From Thiodiazotropha sp040791665 (lineage in GTDB: Bacteria; Pseudomonadota; Gammaproteobacteria; Chromatiales; Chromatiaceae), in assembly GCA_040791665.1 (NCBI GenBank), contig JBFNNX010000010.1:1-64000 (forward strand): DNA of 64,000 nt, written 5' to 3'. Below are positions 17,708-27,569 of the stretch, piece by piece. Made by a program: the position numbers and the translations under genes. Below the pieces are notes generated by a model. That model made no database searches. It was not told the origin of the DNA and worked only from the letters and a program-made list of their open reading frames with translations. Each line of letters begins with the position of its first letter. The stretch's first letter is position 1.

Positions 17708-18646
17708 TTATCCATCTCCTCTTTGGGGAGCGATATAGCTGAGAGTATCTTCATTAAAGCTGTGTGGTTGGACATTGCAGAGATTGAAGATTTTCTCACC
17801 GCTGCAGATATTGCCTTTCAACAGCATGCGTATCTGGTCTCGACTTATGGGAAACCAGGGAAATCTGTCAAGTGCGGCAGCGGCCATTGCGGGTGCGAAT
17901 GCCGGTACCGGCAACATGAGTTTGCTTCTGCCAAGGGTGTTAGCGATGGTTGTGAGAATCTCTTTCCAGGTCAGATTTCGTGGACCACCCAGGGTATAGA
18001 TGTCACTGAAAGTCTCGGGTTTATCCAGGGATGATACAAAGCACTCGGCGACATCCTCGACATGTACAGGAGAAAGCTGAAAGCCGCCGGGCTTGGTGGG
18101 TAGCAGGCCTTCGTAAAAAAGTGGTGCGGGCAGGGGAGAGTCAATGATGTCCCGCTTCAGCATAGTGACGAATTCAAGGCGCCCGTGAGGATTTCCGAAG
18201 ATTACGGAAGGACGAAAAACAGTCCAATCAAGACCGCTGCCGGGGAGATGATTCTCAGCGGCCAACTTGGTCTTCTGATAGGGTGTCAGGCCAAGCTCGA
18301 CACCATTTGCGCTCATCAGGAGAAAACGTTTCACCTGCTGATCTTTTGCCAATTCAGCGGTCTTGACAACCCACTCATACTGAAGCTTTTCAAATGTTAT
18401 TCCCTTGGAGGGATAATCCCTGAGAATCCCGATATTGTAGATTACGGCATCTACCCCGGTGAGCAGACGACGGAGTGTTTTGTTATCCTCGATGTCACCG
18501 CGTACCCACTCAAAAGGCTGAGTTTGCTTGGAAAAATGTGGCGAGCCCTCTCTGACCAGCAGCCTGGGCATATGACCATGCTGCAGTAATTTCTCTGTCA
18601 AGTAGTGTCCGACAAAACCAGTGCCGCCCAGTAGTGCAACCTTCAT
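17708..18646 (-). CDS. NAD(P)-binding protein, complex I NDUFA9-subunit-like family
   Basis: 312 aa. Atypical extended SDR with N-terminal GGTGFVGHYL nucleotide-binding motif, GDIEDNKTL, and the family-typical stretch YQKTKLAAENHLPGSGLDWTVFRPS with FGNPHGR; the usual YxxxK is present as YQKTK. Proteins of this type are annotated as NDUFA9-like epimerase/NmrA proteins; the bacterial role is not settled (quinone or respiratory-chain related suggested). ATG 18646 has a GGGAG SD at 7 nt. Confidence 0.85.
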   Translation of the reverse strand: MKVALLGGTGFVGHYLTEKLLQHGHMPRLLVREGSPHFSKQTQPFEWVRGDIEDNKTLRRLLTGVDAVIYNIGILRDYPSKGITFEKLQYEWVVKTAELAKDQQVKRFLLMSANGVELGLTPYQKTKLAAENHLPGSGLDWTVFRPSVIFGNPHGRLEFVTMLKRDIIDSPLPAPLFYEGLLPTKPGGFQLSPVHVEDVAECFVSSLDKPETFSDIYTLGGPRNLTWKEILTTIANTLGRSKLMLPVPAFAPAMAAAALDRFPWFPISRDQIRMLLKGNICSGEKIFNLCNVQPHSFNEDTLSYIAPQRGDG

Positions 18647-18825
18647 GATGCCGCTCCCTGATTTTTTAGGCTGTGTGATCTTTTCATTTTAATAGAGATT
18701 TGTTCTTGCCGTGTAAATAAATTATGAAATGGACAAACAACACCCGATGCAAGCGACTCGAATCGGTGAAAGGGATCACGTATGATCTGATTTCGATCTC
18801 TGATTGAATCTAGAGAGCCGCCATC

Positions 18826-19344
18826 ATGTTCACTCGGTATTCACAGCTGCCATTTGCAGTGGGGGTATTCTCGCTCAGTCAGGCAATCTGCCAGGCCAGG
18901 GTAGATCAACCCGCGCCGGATTTCAGTTTGCCTGATCAGAATGGAAAATTGCATGGTCTGGATGATTATCGCGGACGTTGGCTGGTACTCTATTTCTACC
19001 CTAAAGATGATACACCCGGCTGCAGCAAGGAGGCCTGTGCATTTCGGGATGAGTTGGCTCGGTTGAATCAAATGGGGGTCGATTTGCTGGGGATCAGCAC
19101 GGATGGCGTGGCAAGCCATTTGCGGTTTTCAGATAAATTCAATATCGCTTTCCCCCTGCTATCGGACGGCACAGGAGAAGTTGCTGCCAGTTATGGCGCA
19201 CTCTTTAAACTGGGACCAGTAAAACTGGCCAAGCGTCATACGGTTATTATTGACCCAACCGGTTGTATCGCCAGAATATTCCGTAAGGTCGATCCAAAAG
19301 TGCATAGTGACGAGGTAACCCAAGCCTTAGCCTCGTTGATATGA
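18826..19344 (+). CDS. Peroxiredoxin, BCP/PrxQ-type, probably exported
   Basis: 172 aa. AhpC/TSA-fold peroxiredoxin with PrxQ motif DDTPGCSKEAC: peroxidatic Cys66 and resolving Cys71. It reduces H2O2 and organic hydroperoxides at the expense of thioredoxin-type donors. Compared with cytoplasmic BCP it has an extra N-terminal segment of about 25 residues (LPFAVGVFSLSQAICQA), a weak signal peptide that would put it in the periplasm. Its stop is 31 bp from the end of the convergent MoCF gene. Confidence 0.9.
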   Translation: MFTRYSQLPFAVGVFSLSQAICQARVDQPAPDFSLPDQNGKLHGLDDYRGRWLVLYFYPKDDTPGCSKEACAFRDELARLNQMGVDLLGISTDGVASHLRFSDKFNIAFPLLSDGTGEVAASYGALFKLGPVKLAKRHTVIIDPTGCIARIFRKVDPKVHSDEVTQALASLI

Positions 19345-19375
19345 GTGTTTGATGGTGAAGTTGCATTACACCCTA

Positions 19376-20104
19376 TTAGCGAAAAGGGATCTGCTTGGCC
19401 CGCAAGCTCTCTTGCAGGCCCATAAAAGCCTGCCCTAAATCGCCCCTGCCTCGAATACCGAGTTCAACGTATCCATTTTCACCGAGTACCGGAAGGCTGA
19501 AGAGTTTGATACCGGGAAAACGTTCGTTGAAACGCTTCATAATATCAACAAGCGCACTCTCAGGTGTGTCGAGGACTTGCAGTGAGCGTTCATTCAGTGT
19601 GAGATTTTTTGCGGGATAGTATTCATCCAATATCCACTCGGCCATTGGCCAGGCCATCTGCGGAAACCCAGGTAGAAAATAGTGCTGTTTGAGAGAAAAG
19701 CCCGGGATCTGGTTGTAGGGATTGGGGATGAGCTTTGCGCCGTGCGGTAGATTCGCCATCTGTATGCGGTTTGGACGGGCTTCCATTCCATAGCGCTCCT
19801 CAATCAACGCGACTGCCTCAGGGTGAAGTGCCAGTGGGACATCGGCAGCTGCGGCGGCACAGGCACGGGTCAAATCATCCGGCGTGGCACCGATACCACC
19901 ACAGACGAATACAGGATCAGCCTGGGCCATGGAAAAGCTCAAATGATCGATCAGGCTGGTTTCATCATCCGGCAGCAACCAGCACCGGTTTAATCGCAGA
20001 CCTTTATGGTGTAGCAGTTGCTTGAAATGGGCGAGATGACTGTCCTCTCTACCACCAAAGAGTATTTCATCTCCGATAATAACAAGACCAAATGTGTCAT
20101 TCAT
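19376..20104 (-). CDS. MoCF/CinA-N-like molybdopterin-binding domain protein
   Basis: 242 aa. A stand-alone MoCF_biosynth domain: GDEILFGGREDSH near the N-terminus and the VCGGIGATPDDLTRACAAAA signature of the competence/damage-inducible CinA N-domain. It lacks the C-terminal CinA deamidase domain. COG1058-type proteins have been linked to nucleotide pyrophosphatase activity; the exact substrate here is unknown. Confidence 0.85.
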   Translation of the reverse strand: MNDTFGLVIIGDEILFGGREDSHLAHFKQLLHHKGLRLNRCWLLPDDETSLIDHLSFSMAQADPVFVCGGIGATPDDLTRACAAAAADVPLALHPEAVALIEERYGMEARPNRIQMANLPHGAKLIPNPYNQIPGFSLKQHYFLPGFPQMAWPMAEWILDEYYPAKNLTLNERSLQVLDTPESALVDIMKRFNERFPGIKLFSLPVLGENGYVELGIRGRGDLGQAFMGLQESLRAKQIPFR

Positions 20105-20370
20105 GGTGTCGTTCCCTACCTGGAGGCTGTTTGGCTGAATACTAAATTGCTAAAGCAGTGGACCGGGCCAAGAGGTATCAAACAATAACCGGTGATTACA
20201 TCGCATTTTTTGTTGATTTTAGTCTATTAGTCGCTTTTATGAGCCGGCAGCCACAATTTTGACTACTCTTTATTATCACACTAATGATGTTCAGATTACG
20301 TAGATCAGTTGACTAATGTGTGCTAATCGTTTCTTATTAGGACATAACAAGATATGCGGGAGGGTAAAGA

Positions 20371-20844
20371 ATGTTGGCTGACAAATTGCGAATCCTGCAG
20401 GAGATGCCGATATTTGGTGGTGTAAGTGAAGCAACACTCAACTCGATACTCGACAAGGCTAAGAGGGTTGAGGTGATTGAAGGTGGTTATTTTTTCCGCG
20501 AAGGTGATCTTGATAATTCCATATATTTCATCGAACAGGGAGAGGTGGCAGTCTATCGATATTGGAATGGAAACTGCTACAAGCTGAGAGAACTTCGTGA
20601 GGGGGACTGCTTCGGCGAAATGGCGCTGATGGATTGCAAGCCACGCAGTGCGGAGGTTGTGGCGCTGGTTGACAGCAGTGCGATACAGGTGACGGCTGCA
20701 CAACTGGCTGAACTTTACAATACGGATTCAGATCAGTATACATTGATCTATATGAACCTGGGTCGCGAAGTGTGCAGACGTCTGAGAGAGGCGGATTCAA
20801 GGCTGTTTGTGCAAGAAGTCGAGTCTGGTGAACTAATCTCGTAA
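20371..20844 (+). CDS. Cyclic-nucleotide-binding domain protein
   Basis: 157 aa, essentially one cNMP-binding (CAP_ED) domain: FREGDLDNSIYFIEQGEVAVY and GDCFGEMALMDCKPRSAEVVAL, where GEMAL and RSA are the phosphate-binding cassette. There is no helix-turn-helix, so it is not a CRP-type transcription factor by itself. GGAGG lies 7 nt before ATG 20371. Output and partner unknown. Confidence 0.88.
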   Translation: MLADKLRILQEMPIFGGVSEATLNSILDKAKRVEVIEGGYFFREGDLDNSIYFIEQGEVAVYRYWNGNCYKLRELREGDCFGEMALMDCKPRSAEVVALVDSSAIQVTAAQLAELYNTDSDQYTLIYMNLGREVCRRLREADSRLFVQEVESGELIS

Positions 20845-20947
20845 AAACTTTCATTGTAATTCAGTCCGTTTTAATGGAAATGTGCCGGGAACATATTCTG
20901 CGAATGCATCGGACCATCATGATTGCATTCAGATACTCCGGGATGTT

Positions 20948-21916
20948 TTAAATGCTATTTCTAAGTCCCAAGGAATCCGGGTGTGGCTGAAGGTAGACCT
21001 GTTTTGACATGTAACTGTCTGGATGGAGCCTGAAGTAGTGCCTGAGCAAGGTGATCGGTACGATGAGAGGTGTTTCGCCCCGTCGGTAGGACTCGATGCT
21101 GGCTGTTAATTCAGCTTTGTCATCGCGGCTGATACGCTCTTTCAGATAACCCATGATATGTTGCAGCACGTTGACGTGTCTTTTTCTGGTGACACGACGC
21201 TTCAGCGTATTCATCAACTCTTGAATATAATCATCGGTAATCGTAGCGAATCGCTTTTTAGGCAGATTGGAAACGAGTTTGCCAAGACGCTGATAGGCTG
21301 CCTGAGAGTGAGCCATGACCAGATATTTATGTTGAGTGTGGAAAGCGATCAGGCTTACGGGCGTCAACTGCGTAGAGAGTAGTTTTCTCCAGCGGTGGTA
21401 GACGTAGACACGATTGACGAAGTTCTCTTTCAGTACGCTGTCGTTGAGACGGCCTTCCTCCTCAATCGGAAGCAGAGGATGTTGTTGCATCAGTACTCTG
21501 GCAAAAACACCTGTACCTTTCCTTACGCATTGCTGTCCGGTTTCAGTATACACCTTCACCCTCTCCATGCCACAGCTGGGAGAGTTCTTTTTTAATATAT
21601 AACCACTGATGTGGTTCAGTTCTTGAACCTGTTTGAGGGCAAATTGTTTCATCTTGTCAGTGACATCCCGGTTGGGATCGGAGACTCCGACAAGTCGAGG
21701 CTGCTGAATATCACCGACCAGATGTATGGTGGGACGAGGGACGCCGAGTCCGATTGCGGCTTCCGGGCAGATGGGTAGAAATTCCATATGTTTTCCCAGT
21801 TTTTCGACGATGTATCTATCCCGCTTATGCCCTCCATCATAGCGAACATTGTGCCCAAGCAGGCAGGCGCTGACACCGATTGCTGGCCGCTCTGCATACA
21901 GGCTGGTTTCACTCAT
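20948..21916 (-). CDS. DUF523-DUF1722 fusion protein (TudS-like / YbgA-like)
   Basis: 322 aa. Residues about 10-155 are DUF523: ISACLLG-type GVSACLLGHNVRYDGGHK, FLPICPEAAIGLGVPR and NSPSCGMERVKVY, giving the three conserved cysteines that bind the [4Fe-4S] cluster in thiouracil desulfurase TudS. Residues about 190-310 are DUF1722 (YbgA: FHTQHKYLVMAHS, LRHYF). Both domains are often fused in proteobacteria. A role in desulfuration of thiolated bases is possible for the first half; the second is uncharacterised. Confidence 0.88.
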   Translation of the reverse strand: MSETSLYAERPAIGVSACLLGHNVRYDGGHKRDRYIVEKLGKHMEFLPICPEAAIGLGVPRPTIHLVGDIQQPRLVGVSDPNRDVTDKMKQFALKQVQELNHISGYILKKNSPSCGMERVKVYTETGQQCVRKGTGVFARVLMQQHPLLPIEEEGRLNDSVLKENFVNRVYVYHRWRKLLSTQLTPVSLIAFHTQHKYLVMAHSQAAYQRLGKLVSNLPKKRFATITDDYIQELMNTLKRRVTRKRHVNVLQHIMGYLKERISRDDKAELTASIESYRRGETPLIVPITLLRHYFRLHPDSYMSKQVYLQPHPDSLGLRNSI

Positions 21917-22126
21917 TTCAGATTTGTTCTCCGGCTTTAATCCACATGATTGACATCAAGACAGACTATCGAGTGGCGTTCTCTAGTCTGCTCAATTCAA
22001 TCGTCGCCTAGCTACTGTCTGCGGAGATCCTTGAATTCTCTCAGCGTGCCCGGTTAGACTCTATTTATATCCTATCTGTTTATTGGATACACCACTAATA
22101 AATGCATTTTTTTAAGGTTAGAGTCG

Positions 22127-22564
22127 ATGAGTCAACATCAAACGCCCTATGAGAGAATCGGCGGCGAAGCGGCAGTCAGAGAACTGGTGGATAGGTTTTA
22201 TCATCTGATGGACCGGCAACAGGAAGCAAAAAAGATACGTGATCTACATGCCAAGAGCCTTAATGTATCACGTGAAAAGCTGTTCCTCTTTCTATCCGGC
22301 TGGCTGGGTGGCCCCGATCTCTATATAGAGAAGTATGGTCATCCCAGGCTGCGTGCCAGGCATCTTCCTTTCAGTATCGGTATCGAGGAGCGAGATCAGT
22401 GGATCTACTGTATGCGTGAGGCGCTGTCGGCGATGGATCTGGATGCAAACCTGCAGGAAGAGCTCAACCAGGCATTCTTCAGAACGGCGGATTTCATGCG
22501 CAACCGGGATGAAGAGGTGCGGGATACGCCCTTCAGGATTATCTCTTCCGGCAAGACTCAATGA
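22127..22564 (+). CDS. Group II truncated haemoglobin
   Basis: 145 aa. Truncated globin with TPYERIGGEAAVRELVDRFY, WLGGP-type FLSGWLGGPDLY, proximal His in LRARHLPFSIG and Trp in RDQWIYCM, as in group II (trHbO) proteins. It binds O2 or NO at haem, likely for NO/oxygen stress or electron transfer. An AAGGTTAGAG SD precedes ATG 22127. Confidence 0.92.
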   Translation: MSQHQTPYERIGGEAAVRELVDRFYHLMDRQQEAKKIRDLHAKSLNVSREKLFLFLSGWLGGPDLYIEKYGHPRLRARHLPFSIGIEERDQWIYCMREALSAMDLDANLQEELNQAFFRTADFMRNRDEEVRDTPFRIISSGKTQ

Positions 22565-22658
22565 TAAGACGAGCGCTCAAAAGCAAGCTGTTGAAGTCAG
22601 GTATCAGGTCAAATCGCAACTTCTACAAATAAATCGTCTTACACACGCATCCTAAAGC

Positions 22659-23081
22659 TTAATCCAACCAGATTCCCTTCTCTGCAAACCACTCCTTGTC
22701 AATGCGCCATTCGACCCTATCGATATCTTCCCGTTCAACTACAAGTTTGCGCACTTTGGACTGGACTGCCGCAAGCTCCTTCTGTGCCGCGATGAGCTTG
22801 GGATTCTGATCGCTCAAGTTTTTCAGGCTCGGCTTTATGAGACCGATAAACTTTACGGCAGGCATAGTGCTTGATCTGGGGGAGGAGATAATTGCGGTCT
22901 TGCCCCTGATCTGCATCGCCCTGAAGGGGTAGGGATAGGACGATATCAGGGGGTCCCGCTCCAACATGTCATCGATCTCACCTAGGCGAAAGTCCAGTGT
23001 CAGCAGCCACGCCAGTAGTATACCGAAGCATATACTGGCGAGAACGGCTGCGTAGATTTTTGTGCCACGATCCAAACTCAT
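22659..23081 (-). CDS. Hypothetical single-pass membrane protein
   Basis: 140 aa. One N-terminal membrane anchor (residues about 9-29, YAAVLASICFGILLAWLLTL) followed by a soluble, presumably periplasmic region ending in a charged helix (KELAAVQSKVRKLVVERED) and a W-rich tail. No family recognised. Confidence 0.65.
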   Translation of the reverse strand: MSLDRGTKIYAAVLASICFGILLAWLLTLDFRLGEIDDMLERDPLISSYPYPFRAMQIRGKTAIISSPRSSTMPAVKFIGLIKPSLKNLSDQNPKLIAAQKELAAVQSKVRKLVVEREDIDRVEWRIDKEWFAEKGIWLD

Positions 23082-23255
23082 TACAAGCCCTCAAATCGGT
23101 ATGAGGGTACAGGCAGGGTTTACAAGGGTGCAATGACAATCCTCAGTAGCCGGATCTTGTTACAGATTGCAATACGAACTTATATCAAAGCGACGGGATT
23201 AATAATCAAAGATATCGCTGGTACTGAGCAGCGTGAGAGGTTGAACTCAGGTATG

Positions 23256-23296
23256 AAAAGATGGGTGAGGGGGCTGGATTTGAACCCACCTCACCC
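23256..23296 (-). terminator. Hairpin terminator after the SPOR coiled-coil gene
   Basis: 8-bp outer stem GGGTGAGG/CCTCACCC (23263-23270 with 23289-23296) with a short inner TGG/CCA stem, then ATCTTTTC on the minus strand. It lies 17 bp past the stop codon. The loop happens to look like a tRNA T-loop. Confidence 0.65.
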
Positions 23297-23312
23297 CAGG
23301 TTCTTGAGCCGA

Positions 23313-24854
23313 TTATTTCACTATGAATGACTGGACCTGACCCATCGAATGGACTGAAGGACGATGTCTTTGAATCATCCTTGGCAGTCTGTTCAACGCT
23401 GACTCGGCATCGGCAGCAGTGGAAAAGTTGCCGTAAATCATCGCATATTGTTGTCTGTTTTTGCTCTTCACAGGCAAGTAAGCAAGGTCTTTTTTCAGGT
23501 GGCTGTGATAACGCTCCGCCAGTTTGTAGATCTCTTGCTTGTCGCTCAGTGTGGCAATATGAATCGTGTGGTTAGTGGCTGACTGCTTGGCGATCCATGC
23601 TGAGCCGTGGATGGTGTTGTCACTACCGAAGGTCTGATGCGGGCGCATATTGGTAACACGCCCATCAAGGGTATCCACCTGGTCGCCAATTGTAATCAGT
23701 CGATCATTAATATCGGATATTTCACTCTGAATTGCGTTATCCGTTTCGGCTGTCAGCTTACTGAGTTGGCTCAGCTGAGAATTGGTCGCGGCAAGATGGG
23801 TATTGGTCGAGACAATATCCGATTGCAGTGCTGTGTTGGTTTGTGCCTCAGAGCGCCAATTGGCATATTCAGTGCCCATGAAGACGAGCAAGCCGAGGAA
23901 GAGCAGTGCAATCATCCCGCCCAGGATGCGGAAATGGCGCTTTTCCAATATTATCAGGGATACCAATGCCCTGGCGCCTTTTTCGACACGTCCCTGAAGA
24001 TCGGTGATCTGCTCACTATGTTCTGCCGTCCGGCTTCGAAGATCTTCTATCGCATCAGAAAGCTCAGAACTGCGTTTATTCAATATAGTTGTTGATCTCG
24101 AGAGCTCTCTACTCTTCTTGGTCAGATCCCCAGCAGTACCCTCTACGTCGGCCACTCGTTTCTCTAATGCCTGATCCACTGACTGCAATTTCAGCAGGCG
24201 GGCCTGGTTGGATTTGATTTCATCCTGCGCCTTAGTCAGGTCATTGCTGATTTCATCACTCTTGTCAGCCAGGTCTTGATCCCGCTCTTTGCTGTGCCTG
24301 GCCAGGCTGTCAATTTCAGCCACCAGTGCACTTTCGAGCTCTTGCAGCATTTTGGCGTTGTCTTTGATGCTCTTATTCAGCGTCTGAGTGGTCTGCTTCG
24401 ATTTTTTCGCCAGCTCATCGGTACGGGCCAGCAGGGACTGGTAGCCATCGCTTAGCAATCCAATATCGCTGTCCGACTTTTCACTGACCTGATTGATCTG
24501 CTTTGAGACGGTCTTGATATCCTTGCTGATGGTGGCGGACTTCTCAGACAAGGATCTGTAGGCATCGTCGAGTGAACCAAGTTGCTGGTAGGTCTCGGAG
24601 ACCTTGGTCGTCAGATCGCTACCCTTGTCGCTCAGGTGTGAGAGGCTGGTCTTTACACTGCGATTGGTCTTGTTCAATTGACTTCTGAGGTCATCCAGGT
24701 CAGAGTCGATTTTCCCGATCTTGTTGTTGAGCTCATTCGGTAATGCTGCAGTGGGAGCTCTATCCTCTAAATCAATCAGGTTCTCTTTCTGTTCGGTATC
24801 TTTAGCTTTGTCGGTGGTGACGGATTGTTTGGTTGCTTGAGATCTTTTGGCCAT
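23313..24854 (-). CDS. Long coiled-coil membrane protein with C-terminal SPOR domain
   Basis: 513 aa from ATG 24854 (AGGGG SD at 8 nt; the frame runs further up without SD). Order: about 40 charged residues, then some 250 residues of coiled coil with repeated short heptad segments rich in K, S, D and L (cytoplasmic), one membrane helix about 303-325 (ILGGMIALLFLGLLVFMG), a short periplasmic coiled coil, and a SPOR-like domain in the last 90 residues (TIHIATL, YAMIYGNFSTAADAESAL). SPOR domains bind denuded septal peptidoglycan, so a role at the division site like that of DamX is plausible. The topology is that of DamX, but the cytoplasmic part is unlike it. Confidence 0.8.
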   Translation of the reverse strand: MAKRSQATKQSVTTDKAKDTEQKENLIDLEDRAPTAALPNELNNKIGKIDSDLDDLRSQLNKTNRSVKTSLSHLSDKGSDLTTKVSETYQQLGSLDDAYRSLSEKSATISKDIKTVSKQINQVSEKSDSDIGLLSDGYQSLLARTDELAKKSKQTTQTLNKSIKDNAKMLQELESALVAEIDSLARHSKERDQDLADKSDEISNDLTKAQDEIKSNQARLLKLQSVDQALEKRVADVEGTAGDLTKKSRELSRSTTILNKRSSELSDAIEDLRSRTAEHSEQITDLQGRVEKGARALVSLIILEKRHFRILGGMIALLFLGLLVFMGTEYANWRSEAQTNTALQSDIVSTNTHLAATNSQLSQLSKLTAETDNAIQSEISDINDRLITIGDQVDTLDGRVTNMRPHQTFGSDNTIHGSAWIAKQSATNHTIHIATLSDKQEIYKLAERYHSHLKKDLAYLPVKSKNRQQYAMIYGNFSTAADAESALNRLPRMIQRHRPSVHSMGQVQSFIVK

Positions 24855-25115
24855 GAAAATTACCCCTTTTTCTTTGCGCAGGTCGCGCAATGGTCCAATA
24901 CGAACAAGAATCCTTAAGAAACGTTAAATTAGCATATTATAATATATAAGAATAATTTGATTTCTTAGGGGGATCCGAATAAAGCTATAGAAAGCCATAT
25001 AATTATATGAATTAAAAGAAAATAAATTAGGCTTTACTGGAAAGGAAGAGGGAGCGACAAAAACAAATCAAGAGTAGATTATTCAACTAGATAGGCTCTC
25101 AGGATTTAACAAAGT

Positions 25116-25310
25116 CTATTGACTGGGGTGTTCAACGTCCTTATAGCTACTTGTGGGAGACTTCTTTTCCGTGAATCCGGGATAATCCTCGATACGCCAG
25201 CGCTGTTCTTCATGATCACTCTCGTCAACGAAACGCAGTTTTGACCAGGATGCCAGGCTGACGATGAAAACGAGGATTAAAACAACTGCAACATTCTTCG
25301 GGGTGAACAT
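25116..25310 (-). CDS. Small single-pass membrane protein, unknown
   Basis: 64 aa from ATG 25310, which has GGAG nine nt upstream; the TTG at 25325 is an alternative. One N-terminal membrane segment (VAVVLILVFIVSLASW) and a charged, probably periplasmic tail (ESDHEEQRWRIEDYPGF). It precedes the SPOR protein gene on the same strand, separated by about 260 bp of very AT-rich DNA. Confidence 0.55.
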   Translation of the reverse strand: MFTPKNVAVVLILVFIVSLASWSKLRFVDESDHEEQRWRIEDYPGFTEKKSPTSSYKDVEHPSQ

Positions 25311-25371
25311 CTGATTATTCTCCAATCAACTCCCATTCAATAATAAATAAAGTGATGGAATGAGGTGTAAT

Positions 25372-27459
25372 ATGGAGTTTACTGCAGACATCGCGATTTC
25401 CATGGGTCAATATCACGCAATCTTAATAGGGTTTGTCGGGCTGGTTTTGTTGAGCAGCACATCGTTGCGCACAGAGGCCGGTTTGAATATGGATTTGTCG
25501 ATCCAGAGGTTGAGTGCGACGGGCTGGGTCATGGAAAAGGTCAATTTAGATCTTAACCTGGAGAGCGGCCAACAATTGACCGTTCACATGACGGCCGCCT
25601 CTTTGAGACATGATGCTCTGCCGGGGAAGATCGAAGGTATTCGTCTGGATTGTCCTCTTCAAACTGTTCAGCATACCTATCATTGTCATGACGGTCGATT
25701 GAGTATCGGTGCTTCCCCCTATGGACCACAGGAACTTCGTGTGAGCGGGGAGTTTATCGACAGCGAGCAGCTAAAGCTCAAGGCTCAAGGTTTCAAGTTG
25801 GCGAGTGGCAGGATCAGTGTCGAACTCGAGCTGAAGGAAGGCAGCTGGGAGATGGCATTCAAGGGTAAAGATCTGAAACTCGACGCCTTGCGCAAAGAGT
25901 TTGCCGCCAAGTTTCTGCCATCGGATTCCGATCTGTCAGGTCGTGCACGAATCACTGCACAGGTTGCAGGCAATCAATCCCAGCCTGAGCACATTGATAT
26001 GGACATCCAGGTATCCAAATTTTCATATGCAGATGCCGAAGGACTTCACGTTGCGGAAGATGGACGGTTCCGACTGGATCTCAAAGCCAAACGAAAGGGG
26101 AGTGACTGGGTGGGGAGTAGCGGTTTCATACTCACCGGCGGCCAGTTTTATGCGGATCCATTCTATGTGGAAGTACTCGAGGAGCCATTGTCGCTCCAAC
26201 TGCAGGGGCGTTGGAAACCCGCAGCGCAAGTCGTGCAGGTCGATGAGGCGATGGTCAAGGTACCCCGGGTGATGGAATCACGGGGCAGGATTGAGATCGA
26301 TACGTCGAAAATGGCAATATTGGAGGCGGAAATAGATCTGCAAAGTGACAATGTCGATAGCCTGTACCGTGTCTTTCTCCAGCCGATGCTGATTGGCACC
26401 ATGGCGGATGATGTAGAGGCAGGTGGAATTCTGCATTCGCGGATTGGGTTCAAGAATGGACAGCTGCAAACACTGCATGCCGACCTCAAGGATGTAAACC
26501 TGGATGACAGGCGAGGCCTTTTCGCATTCTATGACATCAATGGCAGCCTGGCATGGGGTAGAGAGAAAAACCCTGCTAAAACACACATAAGGATAGAAGG
26601 CGGTCAGCTCTATCGTATCGATTTTGGCGCGCTGGATATTCATGCCCATGCGCAACAAGGGGAGGCGGCGTTGGAAGCGCCTGTAGAGATCCCTCTGATG
26701 CTCGGCCTCCTCCATATCGATAAACTTCATCTCCTGGATCTGCTGGGCGATACTCCCAGGTGGACCACCAGTGCGCAATTCAGGGATATCTCGCTTGGGG
26801 CACTCGCCGAGGCCTTTGAGTGGCCGCCCATGGAGGGGACGCTGCTAGGTACGATTCCAAATGTTCGCTATCATCAGAAAAGGCTGGAGATGGATGGGGA
26901 ACTGGTCGTTGATGTGTTTGGCGGCAAGATCAGCGTGGATGAGCTGCTTATCGAGGAGCCCCTCGGAAGGGTCCCGGAGCTTTCGGCGAATATGCATTTG
27001 CGGGGGCTGGATCTTGCCCGGATTACACAAACCTTCTCCTTTGGACATATAGAAGGTGGCCTCGAGGGTGAGATTGCGGATCTGCGTCTTGCCAGTTGGG
27101 AACCCATCGCCTTCAATGCACGTTTTAATACGCCTGAAAATGACCAGACACCTCATCGAATCAGTCAGCGGGCGGTAGACAACCTGACTGCCTTGGGCAA
27201 TGGTGTAGGCAGTGGCCTGTCGAGTACATTTCTCGGGTTTTTCAAGGAATTTCGATATGACCGTATAGAGTTGCAGGCTAAACTGAATGGCAATGTGGCA
27301 GAGCTGGACGGGATGAAACACCCGGATGGCGGTTATTACATCGTCAAAGGATCCGGACTGCCAAGGATCGACGTGATTGCGAGAAATCGACAGGTGGCCT
27401 GGAAGACCCTGTTGGAACGCCTGAAGAGTATCCATGTCGAAGGAATGGAAGTCAGATAG
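25372..27459 (+). CDS. ydbH: YdbH-like AsmA-fold intermembrane protein
   Basis: 695 aa from ATG 25372 (GAGG SD 6 nt upstream; the in-frame ATG 25360 overlaps that SD). An N-terminal membrane anchor (ILIGFVGLVLLSS) is followed by a long beta-rich region with AsmA/YhdP-like alternation and a YdbH-type C-terminus (FKEFRYDRIELQAKLNGNVAELDGM, GGYYIVKGSGLPRIDVIARNR). In E. coli YdbH spans the periplasm with lipoprotein YnbE and helps phospholipid movement to the outer membrane, partly redundant with TamB and YhdP. This copy is shorter than E. coli YdbH (about 880 aa). A YdbL-family gene follows 110 bp downstream; no YnbE gene is visible between them. Confidence 0.82.
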   Translation: MEFTADIAISMGQYHAILIGFVGLVLLSSTSLRTEAGLNMDLSIQRLSATGWVMEKVNLDLNLESGQQLTVHMTAASLRHDALPGKIEGIRLDCPLQTVQHTYHCHDGRLSIGASPYGPQELRVSGEFIDSEQLKLKAQGFKLASGRISVELELKEGSWEMAFKGKDLKLDALRKEFAAKFLPSDSDLSGRARITAQVAGNQSQPEHIDMDIQVSKFSYADAEGLHVAEDGRFRLDLKAKRKGSDWVGSSGFILTGGQFYADPFYVEVLEEPLSLQLQGRWKPAAQVVQVDEAMVKVPRVMESRGRIEIDTSKMAILEAEIDLQSDNVDSLYRVFLQPMLIGTMADDVEAGGILHSRIGFKNGQLQTLHADLKDVNLDDRRGLFAFYDINGSLAWGREKNPAKTHIRIEGGQLYRIDFGALDIHAHAQQGEAALEAPVEIPLMLGLLHIDKLHLLDLLGDTPRWTTSAQFRDISLGALAEAFEWPPMEGTLLGTIPNVRYHQKRLEMDGELVVDVFGGKISVDELLIEEPLGRVPELSANMHLRGLDLARITQTFSFGHIEGGLEGEIADLRLASWEPIAFNARFNTPENDQTPHRISQRAVDNLTALGNGVGSGLSSTFLGFFKEFRYDRIELQAKLNGNVAELDGMKHPDGGYYIVKGSGLPRIDVIARNRQVAWKTLLERLKSIHVEGMEVR

Positions 27460-27569
27460 CGGCAATCGGGCTATGTGGGATGGATGTTGAGCTTTTCGCC
27501 ATGTCAATTATAGTCATACTCATGATTTGAAAACATTAACAGCCGATTTACCGAATAAGGAATGAAACA

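Noticed and set aside
23263..23296. Sequence with GGTTCAAATCC on the minus strand, like a tRNA T-loop
   Set aside because: The flanking stem GGGTGAGG/CCTCACCC pairs as a terminator hairpin past a stop codon; no acceptor, D or anticodon arms are present.
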